The notes under the pieces are model-generated. The model saw only the letters and a program-made list of their open reading frames with translations. It was not told the DNA's origin and did no database searches. A stretch of 64,000 nt of DNA from Aurantimonas sp036549475 (GTDB lineage Bacteria > Pseudomonadota > Alphaproteobacteria > Rhizobiales > Rhizobiaceae), in contig NZ_JAZHLI010000001.1 in the NCBI RefSeq assembly GCF_036549475.1, forward strand, positions 124,001-188,000. The letters run 5' to 3'. Shown piece after piece: positions 24,879 to 36,181 of this stretch. Made by a program: the position numbers and the translations under genes. How positions within the stretch are numbered: position 1 is the first letter of the stretch; each line of letters starts with the position of its first letter.

Positions 24879-26960
24879 TTGTTCTTCGTCCACGTCGCCC
24901 TTCAGGGCTGCCTTCGGGCAGCCGACGTCAGATACGGCCTGACCCCTGATACGGGCGGGCATATCAAGTATCTTCTGGAACTCGTCGCGGCCCAGGCGCA
25001 GACGCAGGACATCGAGCGGGTGGTCATCGCCACGCGCGGTTTCGAGAGCGAATACGGCAACGAGTACCGGCCCGGCTGGGAGCGGATCGCCGACAAGGTG
25101 GAGATCCTGCGACTGCCGACCGACCGGCCGGATTACCTGGCAAAGGAAGATCTGTGGACCGAGGCCGCGTCCTTCGCCGAGCGGCTGGTTGAATGGCTCG
25201 ATGAGCAGTCCGAAGCGCCGACCTGCCTGCACGCCCATTACGCCGATGCCGGCACCGTGGCGCAGATGGTGCGCGAGAAGACCGGCATCCCCGTCCTTTT
25301 CACCGCCCACTCCCTCGGTCGGTTGAAGCGCGCCGCCCTGTTCGCAAAGACCCTGCCGATCGACACCGCAGACAGCCTCGAGCGCCGCATCGCCATCGAG
25401 GAGCGGAGCTTTGCAGCCGCCGACCTCGTCATCGCATCCTCGCGCGACGAGGCCGAGGTCCAGTACGCGGACTATGACGGCTACGAGCCTGGCAAGATCC
25501 GCATCATCGAGCCGGGCAGCGACCTTGCCGCCTATCGCTGTGCCACCCCCACCGACGCGGTGGACGACATGATCGCCCCCTTCCTGCGTCACCCGGACAA
25601 GCCGGTGCTGCTGGCGATCGCCCGACCGGTGGCGAAGAAGAACCTGCCGATGCTCGTCGAGGCCTTCGGCAGCGACCCATGGCTGCGGGAAAACGCCAAT
25701 CTGGTCATCATCGCCGGCACCCGCGGCGATCTCTGTGACCTCGACAAAGAGGCCGCGGGCGAGATGCGGGCCATTCTCGAGGCCATCGATCGCCACGATC
25801 TCTATGGCCACGTCGCCGTTCCCAAGACCCACCGGCCCTCCGACATTCCCGCCATCTACGCCCATGCCCGGCGGCGCGGCGGCGTCTTCGTGAACCCGGC
25901 GCTGAACGAGCCCTTCGGCCTGACCCTGCTGGAAGCGGCGGCCAGCGGGCTGCCGATCGTGGCCACCGACAGCGGCGGACCGAACGACATCATCGAGCGC
26001 TGCGGCAACGGGCGGCTCGTCAATGCCCACGAACCGGACGCCATCGCCGGCGCCTGCCGCGCGATCCTGGCCGATTCGGACCTCTACGCGAGCTATGCCG
26101 CCAGTGGCGCGGCTGGCGTCGGCGCCTATGACTGGACGCAGCATGCCGAGCGGTGCCGGCAACTCGTCGCGCGGCTGGTCACGAGACCGAAACCGGCCGC
26201 GATCATACGCCATCCGCAATTGCTGGTCTGCGACATCGACAACACGCTGACCGGCTCGGACGCCAGTATCCGGACCTTCACACGCTGGCACGCGCGGGAA
26301 ACCGCGCTGGACTTCGCGGTGGCAACCGGACGCTCCCTGCACAGCGCCCTGTCGATCCTCGAACAGCAGGCCGCGCCCAATCCGAAGATCATCATCTCTT
26401 CGGTGGGCACCGAGATCTATTTCCTCGAGCCGAACGGCGTCACCTACCGCGGCGACGGCGACTGGAGCCGGCGCATCGCCCGCGGCTGGCAGCGCCGCAA
26501 GATCGCCGAGGCGCTGGCCGACTATCCCGGCATCGTTCCCCAGGCTCCCCTGGAACAGCGCGCCTTCAAGCTGAGCTATCTGGCCGAAGGTGACCGCACC
26601 ATCGTCGCCGGCATCCGGTCCCTTCTGCAACGGCGGGGGATCGCCGCCTCGGTCGTCCACAGCCACGGCCGCTATCTGGACATCCTGCCGGTCGCGGCCT
26701 CCAAGGGCGCGGCGATCACCTATCTGCGCCAGCGCCTGAACCTGCCCGACGAGGCGGTCTTCGCGGCCGGCGACAGCGGCAACGACATCGAGATGCTGCG
26801 CTCCGTCCCCCAGTCGATCATCGTCGCGAACTATTGCGACAGCCTGGCCAGCCGCTCCGACCTCGCCCATTCCTATGTGGCGCGGCAGAGCCATGCGAGC
26901 GGGATCATCGAGGGCGTGGCGCATTTCCGGGCGCGGGCCGGCCGGATGCCGATCCAGTGA
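24879..26960 (+). CDS. Bifunctional sucrose-phosphate synthase/sucrose-phosphatase-like protein
   Basis: This 693-residue fusion is expected to make and dephosphorylate a fructose-containing disaccharide (sucrose, or mannosylfructose in some alphaproteobacteria). The GT-B synthase part (residues 1-440) has YGLTPDTGGHIKYLLELV, TAHSLGRLKR, LAIARPVAKKNLPMLVEAFG and VNPALNEPFGLTLLEAAASG. The HAD phosphatase part (about 445-690) has the DxDxT nucleophile motif CDIDNTLTG (Asp452, Asp454) and the GDSGNDIEML metal site, both intact. Start is TTG; no strong ribosome site helps fix it. The next glycosyltransferase start overlaps its stop (GTGA), so both are co-translated. Confidence 0.87.
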   Translation: MFFVHVALQGCLRAADVRYGLTPDTGGHIKYLLELVAAQAQTQDIERVVIATRGFESEYGNEYRPGWERIADKVEILRLPTDRPDYLAKEDLWTEAASFAERLVEWLDEQSEAPTCLHAHYADAGTVAQMVREKTGIPVLFTAHSLGRLKRAALFAKTLPIDTADSLERRIAIEERSFAAADLVIASSRDEAEVQYADYDGYEPGKIRIIEPGSDLAAYRCATPTDAVDDMIAPFLRHPDKPVLLAIARPVAKKNLPMLVEAFGSDPWLRENANLVIIAGTRGDLCDLDKEAAGEMRAILEAIDRHDLYGHVAVPKTHRPSDIPAIYAHARRRGGVFVNPALNEPFGLTLLEAAASGLPIVATDSGGPNDIIERCGNGRLVNAHEPDAIAGACRAILADSDLYASYAASGAAGVGAYDWTQHAERCRQLVARLVTRPKPAAIIRHPQLLVCDIDNTLTGSDASIRTFTRWHARETALDFAVATGRSLHSALSILEQQAAPNPKIIISSVGTEIYFLEPNGVTYRGDGDWSRRIARGWQRRKIAEALADYPGIVPQAPLEQRAFKLSYLAEGDRTIVAGIRSLLQRRGIAASVVHSHGRYLDILPVAASKGAAITYLRQRLNLPDEAVFAAGDSGNDIEMLRSVPQSIIVANYCDSLASRSDLAHSYVARQSHASGIIEGVAHFRARAGRMPIQ

Positions 26961-27820
26961 CGGTCAGCGTCCTCACACTCACGCGCAACCGAAGGGCGCA
27001 TCTCCTCAACCTGATGGAAAGCCTCGGCCGCCAGAGTCGCCGACCGGACGAACTCGTCATCGCCTGCATGCAACCCGAGACCGAGGCGGACCTGCCCGAA
27101 ATCGGCATTCCGGTGCGCCAGATCCTGGTGCCAGGCGACGCCCTGCCGCTGGCGGCCGCCCGCAATCGTGCCGCCGAAGCGGCGATCGGCGAGACGCTGG
27201 TCTTTCTCGACGTCGACTGCATCGCGTCATCGGGGCTCGTCGCCCGCTTCACGGAAGCCTGCAGTCAGCAGGATGGCCTCTTCCTCGGCGAGGTCCTTTA
27301 TCTGCCTGGCGGTGCCCTCGGCTCCGGGCTCGATTATGCGCAGCTCGACGCGGTTGGCATTCCGCACCCCTCCAAGCCTGCGATGCCGCGGACCGGCCTG
27401 CGGCGCGAACCGGATACCGGCGAGTTCTGGGGCCTGTCCTTCGCCGTCCGCAAGACGACCTGGCATCGGCTCGGCGGCATGGACGAACGCTTCGTGGGCT
27501 ATGGCGGCGAAGAGACCGATCTCGCCGCGCGTCTCGACCCGGCCGGCGTGCCCCTGTTCTGGACGGCGGGCGCCCGCGCCTATCACCAGCATCACCGCGT
27601 CCACGTGCCGCCGCTGCCGCATTTCGACGCGATCCTCGCCAATGCTCGTCGCTTCCGCGCCAAGCACGGCCGCTGGTGCATGGACTACTGGCTCGGCCAG
27701 TTCGCCGAGCGCGGCCTGATCGACTGGGACCCGGCGGCCGACCGTCTTGCCGCGCGGCGCCGGCCGACGCCGGAGGAAACGGCCGCCGCCCGTCAGCCGG
27801 ACAGCATCCGCTTCAGCTAG
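26957..27820 (+). CDS. Family 2 glycosyltransferase
   Basis: This 287-residue GT-A enzyme begins MTVSVLTLTRNRRAHLLNLM. It has AAARNRAAEAAIGETLVFLD with the VD(C) metal site and the C-terminal GYGGEETDLAARL motif, which supplies the catalytic acid in chondroitin-synthase-like GT2 enzymes. GTG start overlaps the stop of the sucrose-phosphate synthase gene. The acceptor may be the product of that enzyme or of the neighbouring GT4 pair. It ends 15 bases from a convergent gene. Confidence 0.87.
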   Translation: MTVSVLTLTRNRRAHLLNLMESLGRQSRRPDELVIACMQPETEADLPEIGIPVRQILVPGDALPLAAARNRAAEAAIGETLVFLDVDCIASSGLVARFTEACSQQDGLFLGEVLYLPGGALGSGLDYAQLDAVGIPHPSKPAMPRTGLRREPDTGEFWGLSFAVRKTTWHRLGGMDERFVGYGGEETDLAARLDPAGVPLFWTAGARAYHQHHRVHVPPLPHFDAILANARRFRAKHGRWCMDYWLGQFAERGLIDWDPAADRLAARRRPTPEETAAARQPDSIRFS

Positions 27821-27835
27821 CCGCTGCGCCCTGTC

Positions 27836-28960
27836 CTATCCGGTCGCGGCCAGCTGCTGCGGCAGTTCATCCCACAAATCGTCGGTGAGCCCTTCCAGCC
27901 AGTTCGCGGCCCTGAGGGGCGCATCCTTGCGGTACAGCGGCGCGATCCGGGCCGGATCGAGCATGCGGGCCTCGTCCATCAGGGTCTGCCAGCCGGCGAG
28001 ATCGCCCGGCCAGCGGGCGGCGTGAACGGCTGCGCCCACCGCGGCCATCGCCTCGGCCTTGCGGGTCTGCTCGTTGAAATACCGCCATTCCGGCGCGATC
28101 ACGAGCGGCCGTCCGACCCGCGCGATCTCGGTGACGGTATTGTCGCCGGCGGACGCGACGACGATGTCGGCGGCCGCCAGGTAATCGGTGACGTTCGTGA
28201 CCCAGCCGAGTTCGCGCAGATTGGAAAAATCCGTCTCGTGCCCTTCCTTGAGCGTCGGGCCCAGCACCAGCCAGTCGGCATTCGGCAGGGCGCGCGCGCC
28301 GACCGTGAGCGGTGCATAGGGCGTGCCGGCGCCCCCGCCCCCGGTGAGCACGACGATGGTTTCATGTTTGGGGTCGAGCCCCAGCTTGCGGCGCGCCGCC
28401 TCGCGCGTCGGCACCGGGTCGCGGGTCGTGCAGAGCCCGCCCGAATAGAAGGTCTTGGCGCGCAGATGCGCCGGGTAGTCCGACTGTTCGAGGCTCTCGT
28501 CGAACGGCGCCAGCATGCCGACGCTGGATTCGTAGCTGGCGATATGGCCGGTATCGGAGCGGTCGCCATGCATGCGGATCTGCACCGCCGGGACCGAGGC
28601 GATGCGGGACAGGAGCGCGATCTCCGACGACACGTCCACGACGAATAGCCCGACATTGCGCGCGTCGAGATGGTCGAGGATGGCGCGCATCGTGCCCCGC
28701 ATTTCCGTCAGCCCGAGGGGCACGCAATGCAGCGACGGCGGCGTCGGCTCGGCAAAGAGCCGTTCGGTCGGCACGGCCGCACCGATCATGTTCGGCAGGG
28801 CAATGATCTCGATGTCGCGCGAAAACCCGTCGAACAGATGCGGCCCCGCGGTCAGGACCGAGACCGGACGCGTCTGCGAGAAAGCCTCGACCAGCGCCAT
28901 GGTCCTGTTCGCATGGCCCCGGCCCTGATGATGGACGAAAAACGCGATCGGCTTGCTCAT
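27836..28960 (-). CDS. MurG/UGT-like glycosyltransferase (GT-B)
   Basis: This 374-residue protein begins KPIAFFVHHQGRGHANRTMA, the HxxGRGHxxR acceptor loop of GT28/GT1-type enzymes. It has the donor region VVLTGGGGAGTPYAPL and ADIVVASAGDNTVTEIARVGRPLVIAPE. It faces the glycosyltransferase at 26957 tail to tail. It may glycosylate a lipid or small acceptor. The chosen ATG at 28960 has a GGAACTCCGGGG stretch before it; a 9-residue longer form is possible. Confidence 0.83.
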   Translation of the reverse strand: MSKPIAFFVHHQGRGHANRTMALVEAFSQTRPVSVLTAGPHLFDGFSRDIEIIALPNMIGAAVPTERLFAEPTPPSLHCVPLGLTEMRGTMRAILDHLDARNVGLFVVDVSSEIALLSRIASVPAVQIRMHGDRSDTGHIASYESSVGMLAPFDESLEQSDYPAHLRAKTFYSGGLCTTRDPVPTREAARRKLGLDPKHETIVVLTGGGGAGTPYAPLTVGARALPNADWLVLGPTLKEGHETDFSNLRELGWVTNVTDYLAAADIVVASAGDNTVTEIARVGRPLVIAPEWRYFNEQTRKAEAMAAVGAAVHAARWPGDLAGWQTLMDEARMLDPARIAPLYRKDAPLRAANWLEGLTDDLWDELPQQLAATG

Positions 28961-29346
28961 CCCCGGAGTTCCCGCAGACGGAAACACCGCGGGCCGATGC
29001 CGACGACGATTTGCATGTCAGGCGCTGCCATGTCTTGCTTCCGACCGGTGACGAACAGGAGATGGCAGGTAGCGCGGGCGCGCGATCTGGCCGCCTATTC
29101 ACGGTCGCGGCAAACGATAATCCTGGCCGCGGTTGATCCGGCTGTCCGCGCTGCGGGACAGCGTCCGGTCAGTTCATGAGCGCGCAGGTATCAGCGCTGC
29201 CAAATCCGCGGCTTTGCCAGCGTCGTCACGCATTCTGGCCGTTGCGCCTCTGCGATGCCGGTCGTCGTCCTGTTCCGCGTTCGCTGTGTCGCTCGATATC
29301 GACACATCATATGTCAACAGTTACTGCCTGGATGGATATCGTGGTG
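28961..29346. other. Intergenic region without recognised features
   Basis: These 386 bases lie between the start of a minus-strand glycosyltransferase and the end of the minus-strand amide operon. Short frames are Arg-rich and unconvincing. No hairpin with a T-run was seen after the operon end at 29347. Confidence 0.5.
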
Positions 29347-31148
<1,802 letters not shown>

Positions 31149-31152
<4 letters not shown>

Positions 31153-32093
31153 TCGAAGACGCAGCGCGGGAAGTAGAAGGAGACGACCCAGTTCGGCATG
31201 TCGACGATCTCCGAGATCCGCAGATCGCCGCAGGTCGAGACCAGCATGTAGGCGTCGACCGGGTCCATCTGGTAGCGCGCCGACAGGAGATCGACCATCT
31301 GGGCGACGGCCATCTTCGCCCCCGCCATCAGGTCGGGCCCGATCCCGGTCGTCACCTCGTAGCCCTTGGCGTCGAGATGCCGCGTCACCGGCCCGGCGGT
31401 GGTGAAGCGCGGCATCTGCAGCCGCGCATCCTTGACCAGGTCGAGCGTCAGCACCGTGTTCATCGGGCTTTCGATCGCCGTGCCGCAGACTTCGCCGTCG
31501 CCCTGCGCGGCATGGGTGTCACCGACGGAGAACAGCGCCCCCGCCACCTCGACCGGCAGGTAGAGAACCGTGCCGGCGGACAGATCCCGGATGTCGAGAT
31601 TGCCCCCCATGCGCCGTGGCGGCACCACCGAATGATGGCCCGCCTCGGCCGGCGCGCAGCCCATCGTTCCGGCGAAGGGCTTCAACGGCACACGCCCCTC
31701 CTTGCCGAACAGAGCTGGCTCGACGGACGCCGGATCGTACTTCCAGATCGTCAGCGCCGGATCCTTGAAGTCGTCCGCCAGGAGGCCGAAGCCCGGAATG
31801 TTGGCGGTCCAGCCGAAGCCGGACGGCTTGAACGCTTCGATGGTGATCTTCAGCGCATCGCCCGGCTCGGCACCCTCGACGAAGATCGGACCCGTCACCG
31901 GGTTGATCTTGCCGAAATCCAGCGCCTCGACGTCGGCCACGGTCGATCCGGCGGTCAATTGACCGCCGGAGGAATCGAGGCATTCGAATTCGATCGTCGA
32001 GCCCGGCGCCACCGTCTGGGCCGGCTGGAACGTGTTGTCCCAGCCGAAATGATGGTGGCGGCTGTGGATCGTGTAGTCGCAGTTACTGCACAT
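31149..32093 (-). CDS. Acetamidase/formamidase family amidohydrolase
   Basis: This 314-residue enzyme belongs to the FmdA/AmdA family, which hydrolyses short amides such as formamide or acetamide to acid plus ammonia. Family marks include HHHFGWDN near the N-terminus, the PFAGTMGCAPAE motif, MGGNLDIRDL, and GDTHAAQGDGEVCGTAIE, rich in metal-binding His/Asp/Glu. It is placed between binding-protein and ATPase genes of an importer and under AmiC/AmiR-type control, so the imported compound is probably an amide that this enzyme opens. Its ATG lies inside the end of the binding-protein gene (11-base overlap). Confidence 0.9.
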
Positions 32094-33756
32094 CGTTCAC
32101 ATACACGTAGTCGTAGTTGATCGGGATATGGACCGGGTCGACATAAAGGTTGTCGGCACCGCCCATGCGCGGCGACTTCATGGTGAAGCGCTGCTCGTTG
32201 AAGACCGGCACCCAGGGCGCATCGGCCATGATGTCGGTGTAGATCTTCGACCACATCTCGGCCCGCTCTTCCTGTCGCGCCGGATCGACGATCGAGTCGG
32301 CCTCGGCCGCCCGCTTGTCGAGGTCCTCGTTGCAGTACCACGACCAGTTCCAGCCGCCCGGCACGGCACCGGCGCAGCCCAGGATCGGGCCGTAGAAATT
32401 GGACGGATCCGGGAAGTCGGCGATCCAGGCCATGCCGCCCGACCAGATCATCGGCGCGGCGTCCTTCTCGCCGCCGGCGGCGATGACGTTCGCCTGGGCA
32501 AGCGACTGGATCTCGGCACGGATGCCGATCTGCGACAGGTCCTGCTGGATCGCCTGGGCGATGCGCGGGTTCGGGTCGGTGTTCATCACGAAGAGCTCGG
32601 TGTCGAACCCGTCCGGAAAGCCGGCCTCGGCGAGCTTGGCCTTCGCCGCGTCCACGTCGTAGGCGTAGCCGTCGTAGCCCTCGTCATAGCCGGGCATCGA
32701 CGGGGGCAGCGGCTGGTTGGCCGGCAGCGCCCGGTTGTTGATCATCTGGACGACGCGGTCCTTGTTGATCGCCATGTTGACCGCCTCGCGGACTTCCTTC
32801 TGGTCGAAGGGCGGCATCGTGACGTTCATGGTGATGTAGCCGGTCTGCAGCTGGCCGCCCTCGACGACGCGGGCCTTCTGCTCGGGATCGGCCATGACTT
32901 CCTGGAACTTCGCCGGCGGGATGCCGTCGCCCGGGATGTCGACCTCGCCGCTCTGCAGGCGCAGGAGCGCCACGATCGGCTCCTGGCCGATCTCGAAGGT
33001 GATCTGGTCGAGATACGGCAGGCCGTCGCGCCAGTAATCCTCGTTCTTGGTGAACACCACGCGCTGGCCGAGCGCCCATTCGCCGAGCTTGAAGGCGCCG
33101 GTGCCGACGGGATTCTTGCCGAAATCGGCGCCGTGCTCGGCCACCGCTTCCTGCGGAACGACCGAGGCGAAGTTCAGCGCCATCACGTGGAGGAAGGTGG
33201 CGTCGGGCCGCGACAGCTTGATCTCCACCGTCGTCGGATCGACCACCGTCACGCCCGACAGGCTGTCCGCCTCGCCGGCGGCCACCGCGTCATAGCCTTC
33301 GATCATGCCGAAGAAGCCGGCGCCGGGGCTCTGGGTAGCCGGATTGGTGACGCGGTCGAGCGAGAACTTGACGTCCTCGGCGGTCATCTCGCGGCCATTG
33401 TGGAACTGGACGCCCGGGCGCAGCTTGAAGGTGAAGGTCTGCCCGTCCTCGGAAATCTCGTGGCTCTCGGCAAGGCCCGGCCGCAGCTCGGTGGTGCCCG
33501 GCACGTAGTCCATGAGCCCGTCGAACAGGCTCTTGATCATCGACCAGTTCTGCCAGTCATAGCCGATCGCCGGATCGAGCGTGGCGACGTCGTCCTTGTA
33601 GGTGATGACGATGGCGCCGCCTTCCTTGGCGTCCGGGTCCGGCGTGTAGGCGTCGGCGGCAGGCGCCGACGCGGCGTCCTGCGCCATGGCCGGCGCTGCC
33701 GCCAGCATGAGTCCGAGCGCCGATGCGGCGACGGTGGTGGTGAGCCAGGCTTTCAT
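32083..33756 (-). CDS. Oligopeptide-type ABC substrate-binding protein (SBP_bac_5)
   Basis: This 557-residue periplasmic binding protein has a Sec signal (LGLMLAAAPAMAQDA) and family motifs GGAIVITYKDDVATLDPAIG, LRPGVQFHNGREMTAEDVKF and INYDYVYVNDV at the end. It delivers ligand to the permease pair encoded upstream in the operon. Proteins of this family bind peptides, but also nickel, glycosides and other small molecules. Operon context favours an amide-containing compound. It has good length and an AAGGAAAGACCGC ribosome region. Confidence 0.92.
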   Translation of the reverse strand: MKAWLTTTVAASALGLMLAAAPAMAQDAASAPAADAYTPDPDAKEGGAIVITYKDDVATLDPAIGYDWQNWSMIKSLFDGLMDYVPGTTELRPGLAESHEISEDGQTFTFKLRPGVQFHNGREMTAEDVKFSLDRVTNPATQSPGAGFFGMIEGYDAVAAGEADSLSGVTVVDPTTVEIKLSRPDATFLHVMALNFASVVPQEAVAEHGADFGKNPVGTGAFKLGEWALGQRVVFTKNEDYWRDGLPYLDQITFEIGQEPIVALLRLQSGEVDIPGDGIPPAKFQEVMADPEQKARVVEGGQLQTGYITMNVTMPPFDQKEVREAVNMAINKDRVVQMINNRALPANQPLPPSMPGYDEGYDGYAYDVDAAKAKLAEAGFPDGFDTELFVMNTDPNPRIAQAIQQDLSQIGIRAEIQSLAQANVIAAGGEKDAAPMIWSGGMAWIADFPDPSNFYGPILGCAGAVPGGWNWSWYCNEDLDKRAAEADSIVDPARQEERAEMWSKIYTDIMADAPWVPVFNEQRFTMKSPRMGGADNLYVDPVHIPINYDYVYVNDVQ

Positions 33757-33778
33757 GCGGTCTTCCTTTCCTTGGGGG

Positions 33779-34699
33779 TCACTGGAGCTTGATCCGGGGA
33801 TCGATGAACGGAGAGACGAGATCGGCGAGCAGGTTGCCGAGCACGATGGCGCAGGCCGAAACCAGCGTGACGCCCATGATGATCGGGATGTCGACGCGCT
33901 GGATTGCCTGCCAGGCGAGCTGGCCGATGCCGGGCCAGCCGAAGACGCTTTCCACGACGACGATGCCGCTCATGAACAGGCCGATATCGATGCCGATCAT
34001 CGCGATCACCGGCAGGATCGCATTGGGCAAAGCGTGGCGAAACAGCACCGTGTAGCGGGCCAGGCCCTTGGCCCGCGCCGTACGGATGTAATCCTGGCGC
34101 AGGACGTCGATCATCGAGGATCGCATCATCCGCGAGTACCAGCCGGCACCGAGGATGCCGAGCGTGACCGAGGGCAGGACGAGGTGCGAGAAGGTGCCGT
34201 AGCCACCGATCGGAAACCAGTCGAGGCGCACTGCGAAGACGTAGAGAAGCAGGAGACCGACGACGAATTGCGGCGCCGAGACGCCGATGAAGGAGCCGAC
34301 CATCAGTGCCTGGTCGGTCCCCGTGCCGCGCTTGAGCGCCGCCACCAGACCCATGGTCAGGCCAAGCACCAGTTCGCAGACGATGGCGCCGAGCATCAGG
34401 AGCAGCGTCGCCGGCAGCCGTGCCGCGATCAGCTCGGAGACTTCCGAGCGCTGCAGATAGGAGCGGCCGAAATCCAGCTGCACGAGGCCGAGCAGGTAGC
34501 GGCCGTACTGGACGAGGAAGGGCTGGTCGAGGCCGAGTTCGCGGCGGATGTTCTCGACGGTCTGCGCCGTCGCGCTGCGGCCGGCGATCTGTCGCACCGG
34601 GTCGGCCGGCAGCAGATAGAGCAGCGCGAAGGTGATCAGCGACACGCCCAGCAGGATCAGTGCCGACTGGATCAGCCGGCGGGCGAGATAGGCGATCAT
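33779..34699 (-). CDS. ABC permease, DppB type
   Basis: This 306-residue inner-membrane permease starts MIAYLARRLIQSALILLGVS, with the PADPVRQIAGRSAT loop and the cytoplasmic coupling motif YIRTARAKGLARYTVLFRHA that contacts the ATPase. It pairs with the DppC-type permease. Its ATG overlaps that gene's stop (ATGA). A longer 558-residue frame reading back into the neighbour is out of frame with it and is rejected. Confidence 0.93.
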   Translation of the reverse strand: MIAYLARRLIQSALILLGVSLITFALLYLLPADPVRQIAGRSATAQTVENIRRELGLDQPFLVQYGRYLLGLVQLDFGRSYLQRSEVSELIAARLPATLLLMLGAIVCELVLGLTMGLVAALKRGTGTDQALMVGSFIGVSAPQFVVGLLLLYVFAVRLDWFPIGGYGTFSHLVLPSVTLGILGAGWYSRMMRSSMIDVLRQDYIRTARAKGLARYTVLFRHALPNAILPVIAMIGIDIGLFMSGIVVVESVFGWPGIGQLAWQAIQRVDIPIIMGVTLVSACAIVLGNLLADLVSPFIDPRIKLQ

Positions 34700-35601
34700 G
34701 ACAGCCGCCCCCGCTGGGTGGGATCGAGGATGTCGCGCATTGCATCGCCGACGAGGTTGAAGGCCAGCGCCAGCGCCAGGATGGCCGCACCGGGGAAGAA
34801 CACCAGCCAGGGCGCCGCCTGGAAGTAGGTCTGGTTCTCGAAGATGATGTTGCCCCAGGAGGGGGTCGGCGGCTGCACGCCGACGCCGAGATAGGACAGG
34901 GTCGCCTCCAGCAGCACCGTCGTCGAAATGCCGAGCGTGCCCCAGACGATGATCGTCGGCAGCAGATGCGGCAGGATGTGACGGAACAGGATCCGCGGCG
35001 TCGAGGCACCGATGGAGCGCTCGGCGTCGATGAATTCGCGCTCGGCGAGAGAGCTCGTCTCGGCGAAGACGATGCGCGCGGTCTGCACCCAGTTGACCAG
35101 CGCGATCACCATCGCGACGATCCACAGGCTCGGCGACAGAACCGCGGCGAGGCAGATCGCCAGGAGCAGCGCCGGAAACGCCATCATCAGGTCGGTGAAC
35201 CGCATCAGGATCGCGCCGATCCAGCCGCGGAAGAAGCCGGCGGTGACGCCGACCAGCGTGCCGATGATCAGCGCGACGCCGTTGGCGACGATGCCGATGA
35301 TCAGCGACGTGCGGGCGCCGTAGAGCATGCGGGTCAGGAGATCGCGGCCGAGCAGGTCGGTGCCGAGGACGAACGCGCCGCCCGGCGCCATCGGCGCGCC
35401 CTGCAGCGTCAGCCCGTCGAAGAGCTGGTCGTTGGGATCGTAGGACGTCAGCCACGGCGCGGCGATCGCGCCGACGACCGTGAAGACGATCAGCGCGAGG
35501 CCGATCACCGCCAGCGGGCGGCGCAGCAGCTGCGCCAAGACGCCTGCCGGCTTCGCGACGGCGACGGTCGTCAACGGCTCAGAGACGAGTTCTCCGCTCA
35601 T
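34696..35601 (-). CDS. ABC permease, DppC type
   Basis: This 301-residue permease has the DppC order: N-terminal helix VIGLALIVFTVVGAIAAPWL, LGTDLLGRDLLTRMLYGART, the coupling segment FIDAERSIGASTPRILFRHI, and the C-terminal DAMRDILDPTQRGR. It overlaps the antiterminator gene upstream by 23 bases, so translation is probably coupled to it. Confidence 0.93.
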   Translation of the reverse strand: MSGELVSEPLTTVAVAKPAGVLAQLLRRPLAVIGLALIVFTVVGAIAAPWLTSYDPNDQLFDGLTLQGAPMAPGGAFVLGTDLLGRDLLTRMLYGARTSLIIGIVANGVALIIGTLVGVTAGFFRGWIGAILMRFTDLMMAFPALLLAICLAAVLSPSLWIVAMVIALVNWVQTARIVFAETSSLAEREFIDAERSIGASTPRILFRHILPHLLPTIIVWGTLGISTTVLLEATLSYLGVGVQPPTPSWGNIIFENQTYFQAAPWLVFFPGAAILALALAFNLVGDAMRDILDPTQRGRLS

Positions 35602-36181
35602 CGCGACCTCCCTCCTCGAGTGCCAGGACGCGGCGTGCCGCCTCTTCGATCGTCGTCTGCCAACTCATGGCGAGCGCCCGCAGCTGGGCATAGGCCCGCT
35701 CCTCGCCGACACCGCCGGCGCTGAGCGCCACGACGGCGCGCACGATGGTCTGTCGCTCGGCGACGCGCGCCTTCAGGCCGCGCACCTCGTCGGCAAGACT
35801 TCGGCGCGCCTCGAAGCCCTGCCGGGCGATCAGCAGCGCCGAATAGATGCCGGAATTGGCCACCGGCTTGACGAGGTGGGAGTGCGCCCCGTGCGACAGC
35901 GCCCATTCGATCCGGCCGGGCGCCTCGGAGCCGATCAGCGCAATCATCGGCATCGGGGCCTCGCCAGGCGCCCAGGGAAACTGGGCGTCGTAGCCGAGAT
36001 CGGCGTCGAAGAAGACGAAGTCGGCGACCAGCGCCTCGGCCGGCAGGTCCGGCCAGCATTCGACGGGATCGAGCCCGATCGCGGCAAGCTGGCGCACCAG
36101 TGCGGCGGTGGTCGCATGCGGCGGATGCAGCACGAAGGCCTTGGCCCCGCCGAGATTGGGGATGCGGCTGCGGCGGGTCAC
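35579..36181 (-). CDS. amiR: AmiR/NasT-type antiterminator with ANTAR domain
   Basis: This 200-residue protein has an N-terminal pseudo-receiver-like region (residues about 12-125), a coiled-coil helix (LADEVRGLKARVAERQTIVR) and a C-terminal three-helix ANTAR RNA-binding domain with AVVALSAGGVGEERAYAQLR and LAMSWQTTIEEAARRVL. AmiR of Pseudomonas binds leader RNA and blocks an intrinsic terminator until AmiC sequesters it. Here it is translated with the AmiC-like gene (stop/start overlap at 36178-36181), and a terminator stands in the operon leader. Regulation by antitermination is a strong inference. Confidence 0.87.
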   Translation of the reverse strand: MTRRSRIPNLGGAKAFVLHPPHATTAALVRQLAAIGLDPVECWPDLPAEALVADFVFFDADLGYDAQFPWAPGEAPMPMIALIGSEAPGRIEWALSHGAHSHLVKPVANSGIYSALLIARQGFEARRSLADEVRGLKARVAERQTIVRAVVALSAGGVGEERAYAQLRALAMSWQTTIEEAARRVLALEEGGRDERRTRL

